Positions 28,901 to 41,800 of a stretch of DNA of 64,000 nt are shown here, piece by piece. A program made the translations under genes and the position numbers. Where the stretch lies: the NCBI RefSeq assembly GCF_000002995.4, contig NW_025062479.1, positions 988,244 through 1,052,243 of the forward strand. The letters are read 5' to 3'. The notes beneath the pieces were generated by a model. That model had not been told where the DNA came from and did no database searches. It saw only the letters and a program-made list of their open reading frames with translations. Every line of letters begins with the position of its first letter. Position 1 is the first letter of the stretch. This DNA is from Brugia malayi (Eukaryota; Nematoda; Chromadorea; Rhabditida; Onchocercidae).

Positions 28901-31900
28901 TGAATGTATTTATAATATAATATTTTGAAATATTTTCATGCTTATACTTTATGATTTAGTTTTTATTCCATCTAAGATAATTTTTGTTTATCATTAATGC
29001 ATAAAGTTAAGTATTCTCATAGTATCATTTATCACTTGAAAAATTTCAATTTCTTTAATATTATTTTTTAAATTTATTAAATTATTCTATATAAATTTAT
29101 AATTGAAGGATTAGAAGTTTACTCATACTTTGTTATCCATTATAATTGATCCATCTATGTGTCATATAAGCATAACGCCACAAATATGTTAGCGTTTAAA
29201 AAAAAAAAAAAAAAAATGAAAAAATTCACAAACAGATTTCATCGTTTTTTTTTTTTTTTTTCGTTATTTTTCGAAATATAATTGTATTTGTCGAAAATTA
29301 TATTCTCCATTTATTATAAATAATTAATATGAGAAGGAGAGAGAGGGAAAAAAAAAAACAAAATAAATATTAATTTAATTGTAAATAATTATAAAATGGT
29401 AGATTTGTTTTTAGAATAAATTTTTAAATACAAAATTATAATCCATTAATGGGTTAAAAATTTAACAAAATGTGTTAGCCTAATATGAATGCATTTTTCA
29501 TTTTTCACTTTTTTTTTTTTTTTTTTTTTTACATATTACAAATAATATTCTAATTGATATATGAATAAATTTGTTTTGTATTGAAATTTTAATTCATTTT
29601 AATTTCAGATTACAAATTACAATTTCTTTCCTTCTTTCTCCATTCTTCCTCTTCCTTTAATCTCATATCTCATAAAATAGAACTGTATTTCAACCATTTT
29701 TAATGAACTACTCTCTTTTTTTCCCCCCACTTACCCTCCCTCTCTCTCTCTCTCTCTTTTTCTTTATTTCCATTTCATATCTTTTCCGATTTTTATTTAA
29801 ATAAATGTTTAACTAATTAGTGAGCAAAAATTTGAATAAAATAAATGATTGATTTAAAATTTGCTCACTTTTATGGGAAGCATTGCGCAGGTATGCTTCC
29901 TTTCAAAAATAGTATATCATAAAAATTTCAAAATTTTTTTTCTTTTTAAATTATATTTCCATTTGAAGTAAAGATCTTTTCCAACTTGTAATTATTATAA
30001 AAGAAGAAAAGATGGAAAAAAAAAATGATGATAATGATGATGATGATGGATTTATTTCATACATTGAAGTAATAATTTGATTTCAAAAAAAAAAAAAATA
30101 TATAAATTTAAACACTCCTTTTAAGTAGTGTGAGAAAGCTGAACTGTAAAATACTAAAACAAAGTTAAATAATATTTCACATTTATTAAAATGATATATT
30201 TGTTTTTTTTTTTTTTTTTTTCATACTTTATAAGTTTGATAGAATAATGCTGAAATGAATTATTTCAGCATTATCAAATTGATAAATTTAAATCTTTAAA
30301 TTATGAAATGGATTTATTTGATTTTAAAAAATTAAATATATTGATTTTTAGGAAGCAAAAATTGAAATGTAAATGTTTGCATAGCAATCACTTATGAAAT
30401 TTTACAAAATGTTTTGAAATGTAAATTTAAACACTCCTTTTTTTCCATCTTTTGTATTGTATTAAATTTGAATGTTATTATCAGTATAACATTACGTTGC
30501 TCTCTCCCTCTCTCTTTCTCCCTCTCTCTTTCTTTCTCCTTCCCTCCCTCTTTTTGTCTTTTCTTTTTTACAAAATTTTATTGTACATTGATGATCAAGA
30601 ATTGTAATTTTTGAGAGATGGGAAAAATTTTATACAAAATTGAAAGAATACAGATGAAATATTTTGTATCATTTTAATTAGTAAATGTACTTTAATTCTA
30701 ACTTTATCACTAATCTTTTTTCATCTTATCAAAAGATAAGGTAAATTAATAAGGTAATTGATAAATGAAATACGTTGATTGAAATAATCATGAAGAATTT
30801 CATCTAATCACGAAATAAGTTAAACAATTTATTAAGTGTAATAATTCAAAAATTCTTTTTCTAAAATTCTAAAGTATAATGCTTTTCATCCGGAAAAAAA
30901 AGATACAACCTTCATGAACAAAAAAAAAAAAAAAAAAAACTTGCTGAAACAATTACTCTATAAAATATTTGAAATTTTAATATAATTAAAAACTGCAATA
31001 ATATCTTTAAAATGAAACATTTAATTGATCGTTTGGAAACAGAATGCTTGCAAATCATTTCATATTTTATATTAAGTCAAAAAGGTTGAAAGTTTATAAG
31101 TTGTATTCATCATCTATCGTCATTTGAGGGAAAATTGCAAATAATAATGATGCAACCTCAAATTAATTTCATCATTGATCAGGTAAGACAGCTTAACTTA
31201 CATTATATTAGTAATTAAAGTAATCAATGTTTAATATTAATTCAACTAATGCTGTTCATACGTTACATTATTCATATGTTTATTAGTAATTTTTGTTTCT
31301 CTATAATTTGAAAAAAGAAATTTGTAATTATTTCCAATTAGTGGTTATAATTTATTGATCAAATGATTATAAGTGCTATTGTATTTGTTTTTTTTTTTTT
31401 TTTTTTTGTCTGCAACTTAAACAAATTTAAATTTATTAAGAATGAATTTTTATCCAATTTTTCAATATTTATTATACTTTCTTAAATGAGTTAATAATTG
31501 AAAAGATTAATTAACTTTAATTACTCAATTTTGAGAATATTATTTTTTTGTAAACTGTATGCCAAAACAGTAAACAGTAAGCATTAGCTAATAGCAGTTA
31601 TATGCCATTTCAACCCGCTTTTTATAAGACTAATTTCTTTTATTTTTTTTTTTTCTTTTTTTTGTACAGAAAAAAAAATGAAAGAAATTTTGGGGAAAAA
31701 AAATTGAAGTAAAGAAAAATTTGAAGCATCAATTTTTTCTCTTTTTTTTTTTTCATTTAAAAAATATTTCCTCAATGTTAATTAAATTTTATTGACTAAA
31801 AAGCAGAAAAAAATTATTTTTCAACACTTCCATTACATTAATTTAACAAATCGAATTATTTATACTTGTTGGTAATTTCAAGTTTGACGACTACTGTCAT

Positions 31901-32073
31901 TATTATTGCTTTTGGGCTTTTCTTTCTTCAAAATGTCCTCAAAAAATTTAAAAAAAAAAAAAAAAAAAAGAAATAAATAAATAATTTACAATTTGGTTTA
32001 TTTCTAATGGAATTCAGCAATTGCTAGGATAAATGCAACACTATTTTATTGCATTGATTCAAAAACTTAAACA
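25909..32073. other. AT-rich gene desert, part 3
   Basis: AT-rich DNA with GA and CT tracts (26668-26697, 28810-28830, 29739-29758, 30502-30550), homopolymers and a small direct duplication listed separately. A 50-codon minus-strand frame at 28025-28177 reads as mixed protein (includes DFTIFHPALKQIQDPIGVHR) but has no acceptor upstream and ends in a GA-tract-encoded tail. A hairpin with 13-base arms lies at about 29820-29870 (AGTGAGCAAAAATTT and its complement). No gene can be supported. Confidence 0.55.
26302..26886 (+). repeat. Direct duplication of about 52 bp
   Basis: The segment starting AGCATAAAATTTTGAA at 26302-26353 recurs at 26835-26886 with a few changes; both copies end in AAATTAAACAGCA. 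Each is preceded by a CT-rich stretch, so the duplicated unit may be longer than the well-matched core. It may be a segmental duplication or a pair of small dispersed repeats. Confidence 0.7.
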
Positions 32074-32924
32074 ATGTCAATTGATAACTTTTTAAAGGAT
32101 GAATCGGAAAATACGAAACCAGCAGGGTACAAATTTTGGTGTTGTCAATGTACCAGAAATGAAATAAATGATGTTGCACGAATCAATAATAATTCATCAT
32201 TATCCAATGGTACCTAAATTTAACTAATAATATAGGGTCTAATAATTTTCTCTAATTATTTTTAAAAAAAAGTTTTTTTTTTTTGTTAATAATTTGTATC
32301 ATCTTACACTTTCATCTTTGTATTCTTATTAAGTTGTAAAATTTTAACAATTCCTTAATAAGTTTATTTTACACAAATTTTATAATATATTTTAATTTTT
32401 TTCAAATAAACCATAAACATAAATAACACACACATACATAAAAAAGAAAAAAAAAAGAACACAACAATATAATATATATATTACAATTTTATATACACCT
32501 ATACTGTTGAACATCTACCATATTTAATTATTAAATTCAAAAATTTTATTGAAAAATTTTCTAATTTTTCTATAGCATAATTTTCTTATAGGTATTGTGG
32601 TTACCCAGCAACCACTTCCCAGCAATCAAAGTAATTGTGGTCACAATAATTTAAGCTTTTCCAATTATGCCTCTGAAATCAAAAATGCTTTCAGCGAGGA
32701 AAAGCACGAATTAGACGATGACAGTGAAATGAAATTCAAAATGAAAAGGTATTATAATTAGCAAAATTTTTATAAATAACAATTGACATTAAACCAAACA
32801 ATTATAATATATGGTAAATCTAAAAATTACTAATTTTCATTATCTTTCTTTTTTTTTTTTTTTGCAAAAGCAATTACAAAAAACAATTATGCTTCACTTG
32901 ATTAGGAGAATCTATTAGTTTACC

Positions 32925-33008
<84 letters not shown>

Positions 33009-34471
33009 TACAGACATACAAATAATGATAAAGCAATGATCAATTTAATGAATTCATGATTGATTATCACATTGGGACTAATTAGCTTTCCAGGTTGAAA
33101 GAAGAGAGTATCAATATAACAAGTGTTGTACTGGATAATCTTATCAGTGAAGCAAAAAAAATAGATCCAACTGAAGAGCAAACAAAAACTGAACAAGCGG
33201 TATAATTTTAAATGTTTTCAATATAAGTTATTTGGTTTAGATCAAAATTTCTTAATATATACCTCCAAAATATTAATTTTTTATTCATTCATAGAAATTC
33301 CCAGAAGCTAATCAAACATTTTGCACATATTTTAATCAATGATAAAACATATTTCTATGATGAAAATAATGTGAGTTGAAAAAAGAAACAAAAAATTAGA
33401 TCACGTCGAAAGAAATTTATGATTATTTGTTAAAAAAGTTGCTTAATTTAATTTTTTTTTTGGTGAAGTTAGCAAGATAATACATTTATTATTTGTGGAT
33501 TTTACGACAAAATTTATCAATCTGAAATTAAGTGCATAAATGTTTAGCAAACGAAAAAATTTTCCACTCAACAAAATTTGACTGAAAATGTTTGTAATAT
33601 GGATGATATTGTTTTCTCGGATATTGATGGAGAAGATCAATGGAAATCAATGCCTGAAAGTGAACAAATAACAAGTAAAAATGAACTTTTCACAAAATAG
33701 TGTAAAATAATAATATTCAAATTTAAAATACTAACAAATTTAGGAAAAATCGAATTGGAAGTTAGAAATAAAAAATTTTTTTTTTCTTTTCAAGACAATT
33801 AATTTGTAATTATTTTAGGGATTGGTAGCGATCATCATAAAGAGCAAGTTATACATGATAACTGTGATAATGAAGAAATCAGAAAAATAAGTAATATATC
33901 AGATGCTTTTAGTATTTCTGAACAAACTTCAAAAATAGAATTATTTGAAGAAAATTCCAGCCAGATTAAAAATGCAAAAATTCAACTAAATGAAGTGGAT
34001 TTTTTGAATAATATTAATGAAGCTGATAATTCTGGCGAAGATGTCGACAATTTTAGCAATTCCATAAAAAATTTAACCAGTTTTACTAACCGAAAACTAT
34101 CAGCAAACACGAGCAAAAGCAATTATCTCTCAATGATTTGCATTCCGGATGATGATCTTATACTAAAGAAAGAAAATTCTCAAAATATTTCAATGGAAAT
34201 TGGGCTCAAAAATACCTCAATATCAGAACATGACGCTGAAACAGTCATACGATCCAATAAAATGTATGCTAATGATATGTCAAGTTCATCATCAAGTGAT
34301 AACGATGAAATGCCCGAAATTATCATGTCAAACAAAAATACCGCAAAAGTTCTCAATCTTCCGGTGGAATCCAGAAAGATTGATACGGTAACAATGAGAC
34401 ACACGTCGTATACGAGTGATGAGAATGTATCAGAAAATAATGATAATGTTAAAATGTTTGCCGATGATTAA
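32074..34471 (+). CDS. Ser/Asn/acidic-rich protein of unknown function (5 exons)
   Basis: Five exons join in frame: 32074-32209, 32592-32748, 33094-33199, 33548-33674 and 33819-34471, 1179 coding bases for 392 residues. All introns are GT-AG and the phases match at each junction. The N-terminus holds a small Cys cluster (KFWCCQCTRNE, about residues 21-31). The rest is hydrophilic and rich in Ser, Asn, Asp and Glu, with a basic-acidic switch around residue 97 (FKMKRLKEES) and a Ser run followed by DNDEMPEI near residue 330. No signal peptide or membrane segment is visible. I recognise no domain; the composition suggests a largely disordered intracellular protein. The start is the first ATG after a possible acceptor near 32020; an extra upstream exon cannot be excluded. 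Intron 2 holds a (CA)n tract. Poly(A) signals AATAAA lie at 34489 and 34594. Confidence 0.75.
32928..33003. repeat. (CA)n microsatellite in intron 2
   Basis: A pure CA dinucleotide tract of about 76 bases lies within intron 2 (32749-33093) of the unknown acidic-protein gene, about 90 bases before the acceptor. A short CATA/CAGA tail follows it. Confidence 0.95.
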
Positions 34472-35700
34472 ATGAACAATTTCATGTGAATAAATAAGTG
34501 ATAGGATAATTTTCATTTTCTTTTTCCCTTTCTCTCATAATTACCTGTGATCAGTTTGATTCATTAAAAAATTTGATTGTAATTTCAAATGTGAATAAAG
34601 CAAGTGCAATAAACTTTCGTTATATACACAAAATTTTTTTTTAAAAAAAAAGATTCATAATTTATAAATTTTCTACGATTTATTGGTAACTGTCAGTTCA
34701 ATTTAAACAAAAAATTTTGATTGTAATTTTATTTTTAATCATTTTAAACTGATAATTCATTTTATATAAATTTAAATTTCATGCTTTCTTTGCATAATTA
34801 TCGATTATTAAAGGAACAAAAAATATTTGTAAATTATCGTTTAAATGTCAAAAAGGTTTTTGAAGAGTTTTTTTTTTTTTTTTCGATTTTTGATAATTTT
34901 GGTACTTTGTTTACAAATTGATTTGGCGACATTTGAACATTTGGTATAATGCAATAATAATCGATAAGATCAAAATGTTTGTTGGAGTCAATAATTTCAT
35001 TTATCAAATAATAATTTATATAATATCTTTTGCAATCATCATGTATGCTTTAAAAACCATACAATCTTTGATTTATCAAGTAATATCTACTCATTTGCTT
35101 ATTACCTTAATGTTACACCTCAAAATTTCCTTAAAGTTACATAACATAAAAATTTTTCAATTAATCCAAAAAAAAAAAAGAAAATTTATAGCTGTATTTT
35201 ATGCATTTTAAGCATGAAAGATCCCAGATTTGAAATAGAGAAAAGAGAGGAAATAAATGATATATCACTTTACATTTAAAGTGAAATATTTATTAGATAA
35301 TAAATTATATTTCTAATTAATTTCACATAGGAAAATATTTCAATGAATTGATAGATTAATCATTTGATTATAATCTTCTTTTTTTGTTATGGTTTTAAAT
35401 TTAAAAATGTTCTTGTTATATAAAAAAATTATAGATACTTTAACATAGTTTCTTCCTCCTTTTTTTTTTTTTTTTTCTTCTTTTTATTAGGATAAATGAA
35501 TGGATGAGTATGATGACTGATGATGATGGTGGTGATATCTTGTAGAATTTGTTAACCGGTTGCTGTGAATGAAATGAAGAGAGCTCAGATGACGGTGGCG
35601 CATTTAAATGAAAAGTATTTGTGGTATATGCGCAGATTTCGATTTGTCGTAATTTCATCAACGATAAATTTACTGAAGAAAATAGCAATTTTAATCGAAA
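34472..35700. other. Intergenic region before the astacin gene
   Basis: It contains the 3' end of the upstream gene (poly(A) signals at 34489-34613), then AT-rich sequence. From about 35490 a T-rich tract and ATTAG lead into a more complex segment (35500-35700) open on both strands; it may be the 5' UTR or a first exon of the astacin transcript. A minus-strand frame through 35440-35754 (includes FHLNAPPSSELSSFHSQQP) overlaps the astacin signal-peptide exon in antisense and is not supported by splice signals. Confidence 0.5.
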
Positions 35701-35859
35701 ATGAAGCAAATTATCAACATTTTTCAATGTTTCATTTGCTTCTTCTCTATTCATTCAGTGGAAAATTATCGAACGCAGAAAGTATCACAACGTACGTTAG
35801 ATAATATCAAACAACTTATCACATTAAAAGTACAAAGGTTTATATTTCATTTTTATTTC

Positions 35860-35890
<31 letters not shown>

Positions 35891-38800
35891 TAAACTAATA
35901 ATTTTTAGTATTATTAAAATTATAATTACTTCTTGCATCAATAAATTTTTAAATGTTACAGGCAAATTGAAAATATCGATAATGCATTATTAGCCGATCA
36001 AATAATATTACAACGAAGAAATCCTGAAGCAAAACGGCATCATAATGAACTATCGATTAATAATCCGGATGCATACTATCAAGTTTTTTACCTCTTAGTT
36101 TCATTTTTTTTTTTTTTGAAAATGACAACTTTATTATTTTTTTTTTTTTCATTTAGAAATTATTTGGAAAAAAAAAAAGTACGAAAAAATAATTTTTCCG
36201 TTTTACGTGCTATGAAATAATTTATAATTGCACTCTAACGAGGATTGATATTTCCGGTATTGATATTTAGATTCTTTTACATAAACTTTGAAAGGTTTTC
36301 GAGATTTTGAAAAAAATCAAAATATTGAAATTTCAAAAGAAAGGCTCGTTTTTTTTTTTTTTTTTCTTTTCAGGGTGATATCGATTTGTCGGAAAAGCAA
36401 GCCGAAATGCTAAGCAAACATTTGAAAAGTGAAATTGTTTTGAAGGAAAAAGAAGATGAAATTATACGTCAAAAACGGTATTGTTAGTAAATTTCATCAG
36501 TTTTTTTTTTTTTCAAATTTATATTTTAATAGGAATTAAAACAAAAGAAAAAAAAATTCTGACTTTTATCCCAATTTTATTTCTCTTTAAACACACACAC
36601 ACTTACACAACAAATTTAATTCAAATTCCACCAATTTTTTCTTTATATTGCTATGACTAATCAGTGTTTTTGCGCAAAGCTTAGTTAATTACGCAAACTA
36701 TACGTTACGTCATCACAATATCAAAGATAGTTTTTTTTTTTTTTCATTTGCCGAAAACCGGATTTTTATCCTTTCCTACACATAAATATAACATCATGCA
36801 AACGTATGAACTGGCTAAGTTTACTTTTATTTAAGCTAATTTTATTTAAATTTATTTTAACATAAATGAAATTGATTAAATTCTACTTTAGTTTAAATTA
36901 AACTTAAATACGATCAAAAAATTTCGTTCAGAATTACGTTTTTTTTTTTTTTTTTTCGCTTGGCTTAAATATAAAATAAAATTCTTTAAAAAAAAATTTC
37001 ACAAATAATTAGATTAAAATTGTAACGTACAAAAAAAAGTAATTGAAAAAATAGATTTAGCAAAATTGCTATACAATAGATTCAAGCCTTGAATAATTAA
37101 ACTTTAACTTTTTTTTTTTCTTAGAAGCGTTGGCCTTGAACCGTTTTACGTACGTTGGGATCATAGACGTCCTATCAGCTATGATTTTGCCGAAACTATT
37201 CCACTGGAAACACGGGCAAAAATCCGCGCAGCAATAGCAATGTGGGAAGAGCGCACCTGCATAAGATTCCAAGAAAATGGCCCAAATATAGATCGAATTG
37301 AATTTTTTGATGGTGGCGGATGTTCAAGTTTTGTCGGCCGAACAGGAGGCACGCAAGTAATTTTGGAAGCAAAATTTATTGTCGAATAAATTTTTAATCT
37401 TTTGCAAATACTCATACTTTGACTTAAAAAAAAAAAAAAAAAGGAAGAGAAGGAAGAACGAAAATTTTTACAATTCTTGAAAATGAAATTAATTTTTCAA
37501 TAAAAATTTCAGGGAATTTCAATTTCAACTCCAGGATGTGATATAATTGGTATTATATCACATGAAATTGGTCATACATTGGGAATATTTCATGAACAAG
37601 CACGTCTTGATCAGAAAAATCATATTTTTATTAATTACAATAATATTCCACTGAGCCGTTGGAATAACTTTTTTCCAATATCACAACATGAAGCTGATAT
37701 GTTTAATTTACCCTATGATACGGGTAATTTTTTTCATCTCATAGTAATGATAATAATAATTTAAAAATGATATATACATATATATCAATTATGTTTTAAT
37801 TTTTTCTTTTTCTTTTTTCAAAAATACGATAATTTAATTAAAATTTTAACTCAAGAAGTTTTTTTTTTTTTTTTTTTTTTTAAATTATTTTTAAGAAATT
37901 AATAATATTTATAGGATCAGTAATGCATTATGGACCATATGGATTTGCAACAGATCCGTACGTACCAACTATTACAACACGTAATAAATTTCATCAGTAC
38001 ACAATTGGGCAACGTGAAGGGCCATCGTTTCTGGATTATGCAGCTGTTAAGCTTTATATAACAACCGCATTAATGATATTGTCATCAAATGGCTGATAAT
38101 TTCAAGAACTGTAAATTTGAGATCTCAAATCTAAATCATTAACATTTATTAAAATTTTTTCTCAAGCATATAAATATAATTGGTAATACTTCAAAATTGA
38201 TCAAAAAATTTTTCACGGATAAGATTTATTAGTGCTAAAAATTTTTTTATTAGTCTTTGAATAGTAAGCATATGTACAATAATTTAAATTGCAAGAGTGA
38301 ACACTGATTGCAAATATTTGGCATTATCAAATTTCAAATTTGAGATTATCAAATTAAATTTTCTTTTGTTATCTATTAGGATAGTGTTATAAGATATAAT
38401 AATGATTAACTTCTTTCATAAAGCTTATTTTTAAAAATAACATTATTTTCTTTGTTTATCAAGATGACATTCTAGAATTTTTTTTATTTTATTTATTTAT
38501 TTTATTTTTTAGATTAACATTGCTTATCGTTGTACGGAACATTGTGCTAATATACAATGCGATCATAATGGTTATCCGAATCCTAATAATTGTGCAAAAT
38601 GCCTATGTCCAGATGGTTTTGCTGGTAGTACCTGTCAATTTGTTCAATATACATCTTGTGGAGCTCTCATTAAGGTAAACATTATTTATTTATTTTTTGG
38701 CCTCTTTTTTGATCAACAATATTATTATACTATAGGTTAAAGATATACTTCTTCGTACAACACCTTTTTTTTTTTTTTTTTTTTTTTTTTATGCATCATG

Positions 38801-41800
38801 CAAAAATGATTTCAAAATTTACATCAATTTTTTGCTTTTTATGCAAATGCATAATTCATCCTGTTTACTGTCACTGTAAATATTATTGCTTTGAAATTTT
38901 GATCTTTTGTTCTAACGCTTCCCCTACGTAACTACTTCACGGAAAATACTCTAGGTAAAAAGAAAAAAAAAAAAAAAAAAAAGAGAACTGATGCAATTAA
39001 TACACCTTATGATCAATTTATATGCATGATTTAGATTAATAGAAGAAACAACCTAAAAGATTACTATCTTCCTACCTGTTTGATCCTTCCGATAATATAC
39101 TTTTTGCTGTATATACTCAGGTCATCATAATTTTCCAACTTATTCCACCATTTCAATTCACTCTTAGTTAATGCAATATTTTTGAAAGACTAAACTAAAT
39201 GCATTTCTTGAACAGATACCTGAAATTTAAGCAGCATTATGGTGAACTCTTAATAGCATTGAATACTGATCTACTGATCTTTACAAAAAAAGATCACTTG
39301 ATTCTTGTAACACTTTTACAAATTTTCTTAAAGAAATTTTCAACTTTTCTAATTTAATATTGATCGATATCAGAACTACGAAGTTTTTTCTCTTTTTTTT
39401 TTCATTAATTTATTAAATGGTAGAAATTGATGAAATTTTATTTTCATATAGTGAATATCAGGAAAAAAATAATTGTATGTATTATGATAAGAAGTGGAAG
39501 GAAAAAGAAAGGTAGACAGGGGGAGAGAGAGAGAGAGAGAGAGAGGAAAGGAAAAGCAAAACGATGCATATTTTAGTAATTTTTATTTTCCAATACAAAT
39601 TTAATAATAATTAATGCAATTGTGGTGTGTTTTATTTGTTGTGTATGCTTCTTCGATACAATCATCCCTTTTTTGTTGCTACGAAATCGTCGGACGATAT
39701 GTGCCATTAATGATCGCAAGTTGGACAAGTTGGCGACGCTTGTGCTCGTCATCGTTGCTACTGAGCAGCGCTTTGACACTGTGTATACCGAATGATAATT
39801 TTTGAACACAGCGACCATGCGACACATCAGTAGCGATGATGAGCACATGCAAGGGTTCCGAGAGATGCTCCCAACCAATACGATTACGAAGACGGGCTTC
39901 ACGACGGGCATCCTGAAAAATTCACAAGACGGGCTTCACGACAGGCATCCTGAATAATTCAGAAAACGGTCTTCACGACAGACATCTTGAAAAATTCACA
40001 AGACGGGCTTCACTACGGGTATCCTGAAAAGTTAAGTGCAAGTTCCCTGATGGTCATCCTGAAAGATTCACATGACAGGCTTCACAACATCCTGAGAAAT
40101 TCAGTGCAACTTTCCGGTGTTATGTGCTATTGATACTATCTAGTAAATATTATAGGATGGATAGACTGCATCATTTATTGATCTGTTTACTGTTGTAATG
40201 TTATAACCTGATGGAACAGAAGAGACGAGAGACAGTAAGAAGGGAGTAAGGTCAGGAAGTTTTTACTTTAACGGAACCCCTTCCACGGATAAGGATGCGA
40301 CAATCGGTCTGGGCCTCAAGTTGTTTCACCGAAATTCCTCGTGGTCCAAGAATGCGTCCGATCAATTTGCAATTTGGACGTTGTGGAATAATAACCTTCT
40401 CCTGGATCGTAACAAGAGATCCTTCTATCTAAAATATATTCTAGCCGAAACGCTTGAAACTACTAAGGAAAAAAAAAAACTAAAAGCATTAAGATAACAT
40501 GATAATTACTAAAACTGTATGACTGATACGCGTTTAAGAGTTATATAAATAGTGACACACATATATGACAATAGTGAATTTCGATTATTTTTACACAAAA
40601 AGATGCTATTAATTCTAATTTTAAAATTTAATTGTTTATATGCGTCGTCATATTGAATTACTATATCATTGGCTATTTACATCGTGAAGATGATGCATAT
40701 GATCGTTACGCATTGCATGCATATAGATAGCGGTCCAGACGCGATCAATTTCATTGATAAGCAACGAGTAGGCATTTTGAAGCTTGTCGGGATGATTTGA
40801 CTGAAGAACATCCAATTTATACATTTCTTGCACCAATTCGTTAAAATATCTAGAAATTTTCAAAAATCATTATTACAAATTTGAAAATGGAGTTAAGGTG
40901 ATAGCGAGAAAAGTTAAAATAAGATACTGAATGATAAGAATGGGAAAATTTCTTGATACCTTATGCTACCGAAGTAAGTGTTATGCATAATATTATCTAG
41001 GCGCATATTAGAGATCGGAGAAGGTGGAAGAGGGATACCATCCGGTACATCCCATCTTCCACATTGACCCGCATCACCACTTTCCTTAGTACCTTTCATT
41101 CCCGAGTCCTGTTAGAGAGTGCAGCACTCGATAAAAGTATTTCAATGTGACAATGTTGAAATTATCTGTTTCTTCGGCTTTTTATAGTTTTTGCATTCAG
41201 TATGTGATTTTTGTTTGCATAAGCATTATATATTATCATAAATTAAATTTAAATTTGAATATAAATATGTTAGATGATAACAGTATCATTAAATACATTA
41301 CTATTCATTGTTTTAACTTATTTTTGATTTTTTCTGAATTTTAATATTTTTATTGAGCTAATAATTCAACTCCACTTAATGTATTTGTTAGTAAGTTAAA
41401 TTGTTAATATATTTTTGTCGATTTGTGGAATTTTTCTTAGCAAGATTAACTTATTAGTTAGCTAATTAGCTTGTTAGTGAAAGGTAAAAAAGAACATTTC
41501 CAACCTAAAACTTTTCAATTTCTTGCTTTCTAGAAATTATTGCAGAAATTAGTGCTTCCTTTTAATCTTAATTTTGTTTCTTATAAAGTCTTAGTTGAGC
41601 ATAACGTACTGATAATTTGTTTGTTATAGTAAAAGAAGTTAATTTATTTCATCCTTAAAAGTAACTAAATGTTTATCACAACGGTCTATCTAAATTGTAT
41701 TAAGCTAATTCAGTATTTTCCATTTCTACAATAAAATTTTGCTAACGACGGCTTACTTATCTCATCTAATCTTTATGAAATCATCTTTTTTTTTTTTTTT

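Noticed and set aside
39573..39911. An 112-codon minus-strand frame over the last STAR exon.
   Set aside because: It is a different frame from the one that continues the KH domain ([18 protein letters not shown]).
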